From contig CM055108.1 in assembly GCA_029204225.1 (NCBI GenBank), positions 2,572,348 through 2,636,347 on the forward strand: 64,000 nt of DNA, written 5' to 3'. Below the pieces are notes generated by a model that was not told where the DNA came from, did not search any database, and was given only the letters and a program-made list of their open reading frames with translations. Positions 21,488-32,383 of this stretch are shown here, one piece after another. The position numbers were made by a program, and so were the translations under genes. This DNA is from Diphasiastrum complanatum (Eukaryota; Streptophyta; Lycopodiopsida; Lycopodiales; Lycopodiaceae). Each line of letters begins with the position of its first letter. The first letter of the stretch is position 1.

Positions 21488-21514
21488 GGAAGGCCCGAAG
21501 CCCTCGGGCCTTCC
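21488..21514. repeat. Perfect GC-rich hairpin
   Basis: Arms GGAAGGCCCGA and TCGGGCCTTCC flank a 5-base loop AGCCC. It is preceded by two A-rich tracts (21363-21466). A second, weaker GC-rich inverted repeat follows at 21526-21555. Confidence 0.75.
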
Positions 21515-21599
21515 TTGCTGGTCGGGGCCTGCCCTCGGGCAAGGGCCCTCCCCAAAAAAATAGTCTATCCTTCAGAATGGAACGCAATCTAGTCGGGGT

Positions 21600-23500
21600 T
21601 CGAAGCAGAAGCCGAAAGTGTTCGTAAAGGCACGTTGTGGAATCAAGCTGGTTCGAAGTTTCGGTAACTTGCGCCATCATTTTTGATCTTCAGTTGTCAG
21701 GTCAAGTAACACTACCCGTATTACATTCAGGGTCAACTTGGTAGAGAAGTAGATTAAACTTCCTTGCGCACAGGTGTGATAGATTACAGGCTACCGTGTC
21801 AGATGAGGTCATATAAAAGGCTCTGTCTCGTTACGTAGGCTGGTACCGCAAAACATGAGCTCGCACATAGAAGAGGGCATTTGTGTGTTCAGCTCCCACT
21901 GGTCGCTTGGATTATCCACCATTTTCTTAACCTTTATTGCTTTTTGTTCGGTTGCTATGAGCACCAGTTTCTCATTCCAAAGAAGGAGGCTTATTTTGAA
22001 TCTCGATGATGACACCTTCAAAGCTTATGTTGCTCTTAAGGTCAAATGCATATACAAACTTTTTTTCAGTGACGCTCACCAAGACGTACAAAGTATCACT
22101 ACAGACTGCTCATTTTCCTTTTCACAAAAGACAAAGTCAAAGGCAAAGGTAAAGGCAAAGGGATATGGTCCAAAGGGTAGCTCGAAACAAACATTCCCAT
22201 TGTTCTCGACATTTCGTTCACTTTGATGGGCACTACACACAAACCCATCAGTTTTCTCAATTTGCTTGCAAATGGAAGTGTTTGCAGAACATTCGAAATG
22301 ATCCATTGCTCAAACATGTTGTTTTTTGGAACAAAGTCACTTCTTCGAATTTCCACTACACTATCTTCATCTACAAAAATGGACTTCGTGCAATCCCCTG
22401 TAGAGGCAGACATCTCTTTGACCAAACAAAAAAACAATTCTCCTCTCAAACAAGCTGCAAAATACTTCTACATAAGGCTACTACGAAGCTTATGAAACAT
22501 TTGAATGTCATATTATTGAACAAACTCCAAGAGAAACAATAGAGTGGCTTGTCTACTTAATTTCTTCAGTACAGTAGTTGTAACTTTAATTAATGTCTAC
22601 AATCTGTTTATTGAACAAACTGAAGAAACATTGAGTTTCTACTTTAAAGCCTTGGTATCTTTCCTTGCATTTTTAGATTGCTGCATATTTTAACTAGTTT
22701 TTGCACAGTCTGCATATTTGAACTGTTTGTCGCATAGTTCGCATTTTTCGCATTTTGATAAAATGTGAGAGTAGTTCTAAAATGGCCCAGGATCTTTCTC
22801 TCAACCAACCTTTGACTTTTTCTGCTCTTTCACCAGATACTCAGAAGGCCGACACTTTGGGTCAGGCTGACACTTCAGAGTATCCATATGCAAGCCAGGG
22901 TGAGGACGAACTATCGGCTCGGACGTGAAGTTTTCAAACTATCACGATCCACCGCCGTCATGCAACGTTAACAGAAACGTACTTAAACGGATGCTTAGCT
23001 TAAACTTAGCTAATCAATCTTGTAATCTAATCCAGCATGATATATGTATTGGATAAGAGATAGAAACATATACACACAGATGTAGAGAATCCTAAACGCA
23101 ACACTCAGTGAGGTGCATATCAAGGAAGAAAGACAGTTCTAGCAGTAGCTAGTTCCATGCGTGAGAAGAGAATACCTCTCTCACGCTGACGCGCTGATTT
23201 GGGAAACAGACAGTGCTCAAGAAATAACTTTATTGTACACTCGATTTTGATAATGTAGAAGAGTTGCATCCTTTTCTACTTAATGTGCAATCCATGAATG
23301 TTGTGATGCTCGTTCAATCTTGTCAATAGATATAATTCCGCTGTCATTAGACAATATCTGCTGTTCATAAACTTATCGTCAGATTGGCAGTAGCTATCTG
23401 CTTGTTCAGAGAATGACTGATCGCAACTTGAGGCAATAGCCTTAACCGATAGATCGGCTCCATTTGAGCTCCAACCGGAATCAATAGAGCAAGCTATATT
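21600..23500. other. No recognised gene
   Basis: A TATA-like ATATAAAAGG near 21812 precedes a 123-codon ORF at 21855-22226 with one hydrophobic segment. A 48-codon ORF starting MAQDLSLNQPLTF lies at 22782-22928. Neither shows a known domain. An inverted pair GCGTGAGA/TCTCACGC lies near 23160-23190. This could be LTR and leader DNA of an unidentified element. Confidence 0.3.
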
Positions 23501-23501
23501 A

Positions 23502-23720
23502 CCATCAGTGGTATTGGAACCTCGCGATAATTTTTTTCCATCAGTGGTATCAGAGCAACCCGATTGCTCGGCTTTGTCGAAGCTATCCTACTTTCCAATA
23601 GTGGTATCAGAGCCATAAGGCTTAATCAGAGCCTCGTCACTGAGACTATGGCTTCCACTTTCACAAACTGACATTTTGACGGTTGGTATACGACATTGAG
23701 GCCGGTGATCGTTCCTATAA
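23502..23720 (+). mobile_element. Copia 5' junction fragment with repeated PBS words
   Basis: Three near-copies of a CCATCAGTGGTATCAGAG word occur at 23502, 23538 and 23595. The last gives a full PBS (TGGTATCAGAGCC). It is followed by a broken Gag start (MASTFTN-stop, then FDGWYTTLRPVI in another frame) as in Copia Gag proteins. Nothing more of the element is recognisable downstream. Confidence 0.45.
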
Positions 23721-24500
23721 GGTCGACAGTTCGTGCCATTGTACTGACATATTATGCACAAAGCTGAGTATCAATAAAGAGAAAAGAGCAAGTTTCTATA
23801 GCATGAGCATTCTTTCCCTCTACTATCTTTTACAGTATTACATCTTATCATTTAAGCGAATACACTATGTACGATCTGTAATATATTGTGATATTGTTCT
23901 GTTTGCGTCACACATATTTCTCATGTTTTATTGAATTTCGGTCACTCTAACACGGATTTTCAGGCATCACTAGCAAGCAACAATTCTGACTAATGTGTGC
24001 AAGAAATTAGCTGAAGCTGTTAAGCATAACCTTTAGCAGAACTTCCTTCAATACTGAATGAGCTATGTGTTTAGATAATGAGATTGTTTGATGCTCAAAT
24101 CTGTTTGCTTCCTGTGATAAGAACTAATTCTCTGTGTTTGATTAAGAGGAATCTTTAGCCAATGTGATTCTGTCTGATGAATCCATTCGCTAGTTGCTGT
24201 CTGATCTGATTGCTTATCTGATACCTGAAGAGCCTGAAAGATAAAGTAATCTTTACAACCACAGACCTTGACCAATCGTTTCATCATTGGTGTTCCTGGA
24301 TGCCAATTTACCCAAATATCTTCGGATAACCAGATATGTTGTCGTAGTATTCACTGTGAATATTACACATTCCAGTTTGTTTACCATCATACATACATTT
24401 ACCATGCAAAAGATGAGATTATTCTCTCTCTTGGAGAACAATCAATACTTAATTCATCGATTTTGTGGAAATCTATAACGACTAGGCCCCCATATTTGCA
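23721..24500. other. No recognised gene
   Basis: AT-rich DNA with only short ORFs on both strands. I see no domain, repeat or LTR boundary. Confidence 0.4.
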
Positions 24501-24516
24501 ATCATTTCGGATTTTC

Positions 24517-24527
24517 TCTATATATAC
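24517..24527 (+). promoter_or_regulatory. Candidate TATA box of the CENH3-Ulp1 gene
   Basis: CTCTATATATA lies about 235 bp upstream of the ATG at 24758. The interval between contains GCGCGC and TATCGGTTCGACGTGC words that recur in the gene's second intron. Confidence 0.35.
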
Positions 24528-24757
24528 TGATGGACGATGCTGAAATTTTTTTGTTTAAAGTTCTTACAGTTCTCTACATCCATGCGATAGCGCTTCAGCG
24601 CGCTCGAAACAAACTTCCTACGAACCGCAATTACACACGCGCGCCCATCTGCTACCAACTATCAATTTTATAGACCTCAAGTATCGGTTCGACGTGCTCT
24701 ACCTAATTTCTGATCCTGGGTTCTTCTTCTTCATGCGTTGATCGATATTGGACATTA

Positions 24758-26705
24758 ATGGCGCGGACCAAGCAAATTGCACAAGGCCACCCTGATGGAA
24801 TACCAATATCAGGAGCGGGATAGGGAAGTCCACCACCACCTCCTCCTAGGCCAAGGGGAAGAAGAAGAGAGCCACCCTGGCTCAAGGATATTCAGAAGCT
24901 ACAGAAGACAAATAATCTTCTAATTCCGAAAGCTCACATACAGAGATCCATCAGGTAGGTTACAATAAGTCTATCTGCAGATGTAGATGGACGATAATGG
25001 CAATTGAGGTGCTGCACAATGCATATGAGGATTTTCAGGTGAATTTTTTTTCAGATACTGTTGTTGCAGCTGTCCATGCCAAGAGGGTGACCATCATGCC
25101 CAAGGATTTCAACTTTGTGTTCAGGCTTCAGGACACATATGACAAATTTGTAGAATACTTTAGACATGCTCCCTCATCTCTTCCAAAACAAGATTCAGAG
25201 AGGAGAAACCGAAAGCAATCTCAACCATCCCGACTTGTTATTCGTATATAGAGCAGGAGTCTTTCAAAGAAGAGGAGGTCTCTTGACCCTCCAAATAAAG
25301 TGAGGGATTTTTCCAAGCCATATCCTCTGGATGAAATTCTTTCTTCTAGGCATTCTCCTCCCAATTCTCCTCCTAAGTCTCCTTCTCCTTCTCCCAGAAA
25401 TCCATCTTTACCTTCTCCTACTAAATCTTCCTCTCCTAATAAATCTCCTCCTCCTACCCCTATAAATATTAGTTCCCCTCCCTCTGTTCTAGGAAATGAT
25501 TTAGATGATTTTGTTAATGTAAAGGTAGAATCAGTTTTGAATAATTTTTCTGGTTTATCTGTATTACTTCCGTCACCCCTTGCACTTGCCTTTGTAGATA
25601 CTCCTCAATATGTAGAGTATGACCAATTGTTAAACACATATCTTAAAGGCTTAGGTCCTCGATACATTTTTAGGATGCCGAAGACCAAGGTTGGTCTCCC
25701 CCTTTCTAGTTTAGATACAAGTGAATTAGAAAGTAGGGATAAAATGCTAGGTGACAATGTAGAAGGTGGGGCCATTTAGTATTGGATGGAGTTTTTCCAG
25801 GCCCCATTGTTTATAGATGTAGCATTGTTTGCCCTTCAATTTATGGCTGCATTTGATTTCCCTGATTTCAAAAGTCTGCACGATGATATGCTCCAATACG
25901 TCAAATTGGGAACTCCAATTCTTGTGTTGCCATACATAACAAAGTAAGTGTCTTTTTTTTCAGATTTTATTATGTTGAATTTTTCATATGAATTTTGATT
26001 TCACATTGATTCTCATTAATTTATTGTTTTCTGATTGCAATGATCATTGGAGCTTATATGTGCTGTCCTTATACATCAATGATGAGGGTGTGTGTAATCC
26101 AGTTTGTTTAAAGATGAACTCTATTACAAACACTCACAAAATTGCCAGGAGCCATATCCAGAAAATACTGGAACTCTTTCTAGTACCAAATGCAAAAGCA
26201 TATACGAAGCTAAAAATTGTTGATGCAGAGGTAAAAATTTATCAATATCGGTTCGACATGCCTTTGTGGTTATTGTTTGGCTTCTTTTCATAGCGTGTGT
26301 GCTAATCCGATATTCAAAAAATATTTTTTTGATATCGATTCGATGCGCCCTTGTTTCCATTGTAGAATTAATTATAACATCCTACGCGTTGATCCGATAT
26401 CTCATAATGTTAAATTTGGATTTTGAAGTCCTCTCAACAGGTTGATTCTGTCAGCTGTGGTTGGTATACCGTATGCAATGCCAAACTCTTTGTTAATTGG
26501 CTTGCACTACAAGATGGACTTTCATATCTGGAAGAGGTAATCTTCGATTAATAACTTTTAATTGTGTTTTTATTTTTTTTCTAATTCAAATTAGTATTAA
26601 CTAATCTTTGATTAATTACATTTAACTATGTTTATGTTTTTTTTTCAGTTTAAATGCGCGAAGGTCTCCCCAATGGAGAAATGCACTTCAAGTAGGAGAC
26701 CATAA
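24758..26705 (+). pseudogene. CENH3-like histone fold joined to a Ulp1/C48 cysteine protease
   Basis: The ATG at 24758 gives MARTKQ, the histone H3 start. Then come WLKDIQKLQKTNNLLIPKA (alpha-N/alpha-1) and, after a one-base frameshift near 24955, RWTIMAIEVLHNAYEDF, FFSD and VHAKRVTIMPKDF. NLLIP, RWT, FSD and KDF are the forms found in plant CENH3 rather than canonical H3. The frame runs on, through a TAG at 25249, into a Ser/Pro-rich linker and a globular region. It then passes through GT-AG introns at ~25944-26040 (acceptor damaged), 26231-26440 and 26537-26648. Exon 3 has HWSLYVLSL (His at 26045) and exon 4 has VDSVSCGWYTV (Cys at 26456), the C48 catalytic pattern. The expected Asp is Asn at 26117. 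It ends at TAA 26703-26705. Stops at 24821, 25249 and 25777 make it a pseudogene here. It is antisense to the Gypsy integrase at 29940-30995. Confidence 0.7.
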
Positions 26706-27660
26706 AGCTTGTGATCGAAAATTCATATCCAGTTGCAGTGGCCGAGTGTTCTCCACCCAAGCTACTTTCAACTGGAGAAATGGATTTAGAGATCATAGAT
26801 AGTTGATACTGATTAAATATTCATCTCACTTGATGTGGTTTTGACTTCCTCCAAATAACGAGAATACTTAACTTTCCAATTTGTGTAGATTTCCCATAGT
26901 TCAGGGAATAATAACTGATGGAATACTCGAGAAAGAACTGGTTTAAGACTAGAAACAACTTTCTTAACATCAAAAATGTTAATTTATTCTAACTTATTCA
27001 GATACTCATCCAGAGCTGGAGAAATATTATTTTCAAATTTTTTTAGGTATTCTAAATTTATATATACAAGGATCCTGTGATCACATGAATATAGTTAGTT
27101 TGCACATTGAGCTTATTCTAAACAATGGCAAGAGCAAGGATTCCTTTTTGGTGCACTGTTAGTTTGGCCCAAAGAGAATTTAGGTTAGAAAAAGTCCAAG
27201 GGTTTTCCCATTGTTCTTTTGTATAGCCAAAAAGTTTAGATAAAAAAAGGTAATCCATTCTCCATTGGAGTTTGGACTACAAAAGGGTGGAAGAAAGAAT
27301 GTTAATTCCTGCTGAAATGTCTGAAATTTTGACTTTAGTAGTGAATACACGACCTTGGTCTTCTTTACAACAGCTCCATTGTGTGACGCCCCAGCAAGAT
27401 ATGGAATAATACTTAGTGTCTCAGGTTGGTCTGCAGACACTGATTGTTTGTATCTTTGCAGCCTCCTCGAAATCGGTCTGCATCTCCTGATCCTTCTGAA
27501 TTTGCCTGTAGATGATGTCTGTTTGGATGGTCTTTTCTGATATAACTTTAGCTGGCTCATCCTTTTGCATCGACTGATCCTAGCACCGTGCTAGTTCTTC
27601 CTGCTCAAAAATCTACATTTGGCTTGATTGGAATTTAGCCTCTTCCAATTCTTCTTTTAA
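26706..27660. other. No clear gene; tail of the two convergent element genes
   Basis: It lies between the plus-strand CENH3-Ulp1 gene and the minus-strand coiled-coil ORF. A minus-strand ORF at 27180-27560 may continue the coiled-coil gene in a shifted frame but has no recognisable domain. Confidence 0.35.
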
Positions 27661-27664
27661 TTTT

Positions 27665-28516
27665 TCATAGGAAATCATCTGCGGTTGCAGATATTGCAGC
27701 TAGAAGGTTTAAATCATCCTCTCTTAAATTCTCTTCCAAGTACCTGCCATGAGATATGCAGGCACCCAATATGACTTCGGTGCTGATTCGCCATAATATC
27801 GCCTCTTCGGCTTGTCTCTTGTAAATTTGATTGTCTCTTTTCAGCATCTCTACAGAATTTTGTAGTTGGGCAACTGAGCTTTGGGCATTGCTGAGTTTGT
27901 CACTCAGTTTCTCATCACTACTCTGGAGAGTAGCTCGAATGTGTCTCTCCTCCTACGAAGAAGCCTACAGGGTCTGAATATGTTGTTTAAGCAATATATT
28001 TTCGCTTTCAAAAGCATTGGACTGCTCTTTCATTTCTTCTAATACTTCGAACGTAGCGTCCTGCCTTTCTCTTGCTTCTTCAAGAGCTACGTCCTTCCTG
28101 CTCAGCTTTGCTTGGGCTGCTTCAAGCTCTTCGCTTTTATAGGACTCAGCCTTGATTTCCTCCAATTATGCATCCTTCTGAATTAGGTCTGCTTGGAGGG
28201 ACTCATACTTCAAGCCAAGCTTCCTGGAAACTTTTTCTAAGCTAGCAAGATGTTGAATAGCCGCCTGTGTATCTGGCAACATTGTACCAAAAATCTTTTT
28301 ATACAATTCGGCATCAAGGATTGGTGTCTCAACATCACTTCCACTTTCCTGCTGATCATCAAGAAGGTGTTCTTCTTCTTGTGGTGGTGGCTCTTGTGGC
28401 ATATCAGCTTGATTCTGCTCTTGGTCATCAACATCCTCTGTTTCTTCTTGCGCTTCCCTGTTTTTCTCTGCACTGGACAATGGCGTATACTTGGATAATG
28501 GTGAAGACATCCTCAC
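27665..28516 (-). pseudogene. Coiled-coil protein of a Gypsy-associated ORF
   Basis: A single minus-strand frame of about 284 codons is interrupted only by stops at 28166 (TAA) and around 27953-27967 (two TAG), each one C-to-T change away from Gln. The N part is acidic (EETEDVDDQEQNQAD; DDQQESGSDVE). It is followed by heptad-rich helices (LEAAQAKLSRKDVALEEARE; KRDNQIYKRQAEEAI) that predict a long coiled coil. It probably forms the C-terminal half of the protein starting at 29126. Its role in the element is unknown; oligomerisation is likely. Confidence 0.5.
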
Positions 28517-28612
28517 CGAGCTTCCTTGGCTTGATTATGATGATGATGTCTTCGCTACAGTGGTTGTCTTTGATACTTGCATCTGGAATTCAGCCTCTAC
28601 TGAAGGGGCTAG

Positions 28613-29126
28613 CTATGGTAGTACTGGTGCAATCCTGATGTCTTCCTGCACTATTAGTACACCAGCATGCATACACAAGATATCCATCTGCAAACCCAGC
28701 CTGGAAAACTGATTAATCTTTACTAATTTATAGAATTGCTTAAAAGCAATATGTTCAAAGGCAATAGGCTCTCCATTCAGGGCTCTCAGCAAATATTCCA
28801 TATTTGTATTTCTCAAGGTAAACTTCTTCTTGGAAAACTCCGCAATCTGCGATGTAATCTGGCTTAATAACTGCCTTACTGTCGCCCATAGGCAATCCTA
28901 AGGAACGACAGTAAAATCCTTTTGTAATAATAATTTTTTGATTGCGAACAGTGGCAGAAATATGTCCTTCTTCTGTTTCACTCAAATTGCGGATCAGCTC
29001 ATGGCACAAGTCAGTAAGAATTACTGATGGATTGAACTGAAGAAGTGCTTCAATTCGGGCACGTGTAGCTAGTGGTTGTAACACTGGTAACACTGGCTTT
29101 GGGTGCGTCTTGAATACGATCGCCAT
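28613..29126 (-). pseudogene. Plant-transposon-protein-like ORF, N-terminal part
   Basis: The ATG at 29126 has a good context. The ORF runs to ~28800, then shifts frame and continues to 28613. The segment TVRNQKIIITKGFYCRSLGL recalls the VRGkxVxfs...lgLP core of a putative plant transposon protein family that accompanies Gypsy elements. I base that on motif memory only. It sits downstream of the integrase (29940-30995) on the same strand, the place of extra ORFs in Tat-like elements. Confidence 0.45.
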
Positions 29127-29491
29127 GGCGATTGCAATTGTAAATGAGCGATGGCGGAAAAGAGCTTGATCGCAATAATTCAGAAATCAGAGAACAAGAG
29201 TGATGGAAAGTGGTAGCGAAAAAATAGAAGTGTTTGAGGTTTTAGGCGTATTGATGATATTTCGGCGGATTAGACTAATATTAAATGAAAGTGTGTCCTT
29301 CGTTTTGAAGGTACATACTCAATAATAAAGTGTGTAGTCCTAAAAACAAAACAAAAACAAAAATAAATAAATAAATGAATAAGCAAAATACACAAATACT
29401 TCGCTCAGTTCGCAAAAGTTCAGTTCAGTATTTGAAAGTTTTGAACTGCAAAAATAATATACACAATCTATGAAACAATGCATGAAATTAG

Positions 29492-29930
29492 TTAGAAGCG
29501 AAGACTATCATTTTCTTTGTCAAAATGTATGAGAAAATCTATCAGCGAAAAATGCAAAGGTGTCAGGTTTTTCGAATATTTCCGCGGTCCTGGTGATATG
29601 AAAACGTGACAAAAAGGTATATGCAAAATGATGTGCAACATTCTGGCGAAAAATCCTGAAAGTGAGAAATGGAATGAAGGAAAATCTCGAAAAATGCGAA
29701 GGTAGAAGTGTCGCAATTTTGGTGTTTCTAAAAATGGTGAATTTACTTAATATACCATATTCCAATATGGTGTCGCGTTTTTCGCAACAATGTGATATAA
29801 AAATGTAGCGAAGGTGTCATGAATTTTGCTACAACATATACGGGCGAACAATGCGAAGGTATCGGGTTTTTTGCAAACTTCGGTAAAAATGATTGGACCA
29901 AAAATGACAGCCTTTAGAAACTGAAGCATC
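29492..29930 (-). repeat. Degenerate GCGAA/GTGTC repeats after integrase
   Basis: Loosely repeated words (GCGAAAAATGC, AAGGTGTC, GGTTTTTCG, TGATATGAAAA) recur at ~80-110 bp spacing near 29541, 29645, 29765 and 29845. On the minus strand they give recurring KPDTFA peptides, but no supported gene. No LTR ends are recognised. Confidence 0.4.
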
Positions 29931-29939
29931 GGAAATTAG

Positions 29940-30995
29940 TCATAGTAGCGCTTCACCCTTGAGCCATCGAGTGTCAAGTAAATGTCCTTGGGGATCGGCT
30001 AACTGAAACGATCCATTGTTAAAAACCTCTATGACTTTATACGGTCCCATCCATCTGGTATGTAATTTCTCAGGAAACAACATGTGTCTGTTATCATACA
30101 AAAGCACATAGTCTCCTTGTTTAATTTTTATTTTCCTAATGGATTGGTCAAAATTTTCTTTCCTTTTATTCTGAACTCGTTCAGTCTCGATTGATGAAAG
30201 ACGACGATCCTCTTCCAGTTGCGTCAAAGAAATCATCCGCTCTCGGAGACTATCGTGTTCATCCATTCGCTCTTCATTACTAATGCAAAACGTCGGAACT
30301 CCAAATTCTATTGGTAGTATGGGATGCATTCCATACACAAGATAGTATGGAGTTTGCCTAGTTGTAACATTTTCAGCAGTTCTATATGCCCATAAGACAG
30401 ACGGTAACTTCTGATCCCAATCAAAAGATTGTGTTTCCATTACTTTATTCAAAATTTTACATAGAATTCCGTTTGCTTGTTCCGTAAGCCTATGCTTTTG
30501 GATTATATGGAGTGGTTTGGCGATGTGTAATAGAAAAATATGACAACATGGCCTCAATGGTCTGATTAAGAAAATGGGTTCCCCTATCGCTAACGAGTTC
30601 TAAGGGACAACCATATCGCGTGATAATGTTTTGAATAAAAACTTTGCTACAATCTTAGCATCGTTCTTAATTGTGGCTTCGGCATCTACCATCTTGGTAG
30701 CATAGTTTGTGGCAACAAGAATGTAATGACGACGAGTTTTACGCATGATCCGTTTGATAGGTCCTATAAAATCTATCCCCCACTTCTCAAAGGGTGCTAA
30801 GGGAATAATTGGAGTAAGTGGCCAATGTGTCGCGAAGCTGGGTTTCCCCATCCTTTGACATGCATCACATCTTTGAATGAATAATTTAACATCTCTATAG
30901 ATGGTAGGCCACCAATATTTAGCATTGAAAATCTTTTTTGTAGTGTTTTTAAAAGCATAGTGACCCCCACCCCAAATCTTCCTCATGTAATGCAC
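29940..30995 (-). pseudogene. Gypsy integrase (Tat-like)
   Basis: It starts with the zinc-finger region (GGHYAFKNTTKKIF; CDACQRMGKPS) and WGIDFIGPI with the first catalytic Asp, then YILVATNYATKMVDAEA. In a second frame SDRGTHFLNQTIEAM (second Asp) and ITHRQTTPYNPKA appear. The first frame resumes with LTEQANGILCKIL (Glu), LWAYRTAENVTTRQTPYYLV, and a C-terminal domain (GDYVLLYDNRHM; MGPYKVIEVFNNGSFQLADP). Two frame changes around 30500-30620 and a stop break it. The C-terminal part (30557-29940) is open. Confidence 0.85.
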
Positions 30996-31035
30996 TTATT
31001 ACAGCGGTCGTCTTGGTTGGTTCTAAACATCGGCA

Positions 31036-31270
31036 GAGACTATCGTGGCTAGAAATCATAGATGGCGAGTAATAATGGAGGGTGACGAGTAATTGGCTCT
31101 GATGGCGAGTAATGAGACAAGTAATAATGATGAAGAGAATGATGTATGAAGGGTGCTGGCAAGTCGATGAGTAATGATGGTGTACTGATGGTGAAAAACT
31201 GAGGTCAGTGAGTAATCGGCTCTTATGGCGAGTAGTTGGCAAGTAATCAATTGGTTTACTACTACTAACA
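31036..31270 (-). repeat. ATTACTCGCC-type word cluster
   Basis: On the minus strand ATTACTCGCC and close variants recur about seven times with irregular spacing, immediately upstream of the integrase start. The same word clusters at 14095-14160, also between RT and integrase of another Gypsy remnant. Confidence 0.6.
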
Positions 31271-31699
31271 TACAAGCACTGGGATTACGCGCCTACTTCT
31301 ATTTTGGAAAGTTGGTCCTATCAATGCCAAATTGTCAATAATTATAGTGTGCACAATCCGTTTCTCAACTAGCTGCCAACTTTGAGATATTTTCTAATCA
31401 GAAACTTCTGACATTTACTAAAAATGGTAGTTTTATAAAAAAAATCTAGCCTAACTTCGAGCTAGGCTGGCATTTTTGTCAAAACCTTTAACCATGCATG
31501 CATCTGCAATAGAGGACAATATTTGAATGGGCAAAGACTGCCAAAAATAGCATTAGTACTCTTATCAAACCATTCAGGGCATTTCGAAAGTGTTTCACAA
31601 GAAAAAAAAGGTAGGGTTGGTCGGGGATTTCTATGTCAAGTAAGGGGCACTTGTATAAGGCAGGATATATAGTACATAGGTTCAATGGTGCAATCTAAC

Positions 31700-32350
31700 A
31701 AGATTTCCATCTAGCTTAGAATTGCACTAATCTATTCTAGCTGAAAACTTCATTGAACCACTTTAGCTATCCTATGAATAGGCTATATTACGGGCCTATA
31801 ACCTAATTTGATCGGATTTAACATAACTATTCTGATCTAATTGTACTCTAAGCCTAATCAATATCTTTATTCTAAGTATGCTACTGCTAGATCCATCTAA
31901 GATTATCAGATCTAATCTATTTAACGGTCTATTTCTAAAAAATTAATTTGTCCTAAAATAAGTCAAGCTATGGGTCGCAATTGGGTGGACTAGATCGAGT
32001 ATTCTAGGTTAAACTAGTCCTAGTAAGTCTATCCTAGTTTATCTGACTGGTCTAGCTATTCTAGTTTCTTCTTAACTGACTGCTTAGATCTAAATTACCT
32101 AGTAGGGTTTGGGTCATCTAATCTAGCACTATTGATTTATTCTAACATTGTTCTATACAGTCTGGGCCTAAATAATTACATGATTATCCTAATCGAGTTA
32201 AGGCTATCTATCCTATGTCTAACCTATCAAACCGCTATTTCTAATAAAGTTGATCTAGGCTAGTCTAATTATCATATCCTAATGATCATTTATTCTAGAT
32301 CTAACTGAGTCGGCGGATCTGGCTTCTAATGACCTAGTCCTAGACTGCGG
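31700..32350. other. CTAG-rich segment without genes
   Basis: By hand count about 17 CTAG tetramers lie in ~650 bp, where two or three would be expected. Words such as TCCTAGT, TCTAGCTATT and ATCTAATCTA recur without fixed period. All frames are closed on both strands because TAG and CTA are so common. Confidence 0.6.
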
Positions 32351-32383
32351 TAGTGGATTAAATACCTACAAGAAGAATAAGCC

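Noticed and set aside
21106-21592. Overlapping ORFs on both strands (126, 128 and 117 codons)
   Set aside because: A 30-bp minisatellite keeps every frame open; the rest is A-tract and GC-hairpin translation with no domain.
21855-22226. 123-codon ORF after a TATA-like box
   Set aside because: Promoter-like spacing is tempting, but there is no domain and the minus strand is equally open; evidence too thin for a gene call.
23596-23614. GGTATCAGAGCC words considered as tRNA genes
   Set aside because: They match only the 3' end complement of initiator-Met tRNA (PBS); no cloverleaf can be drawn. No tRNA, rRNA or CRISPR array was found in the window.
24758-24954. Canonical histone H3 for the MARTKQ reading frame
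   Set aside because: The start is shared by H3 and CENH3, but NLLIP, RWT, FSD and KDF, and the lack of the usual ELLIRKLPF segment, favour CENH3.
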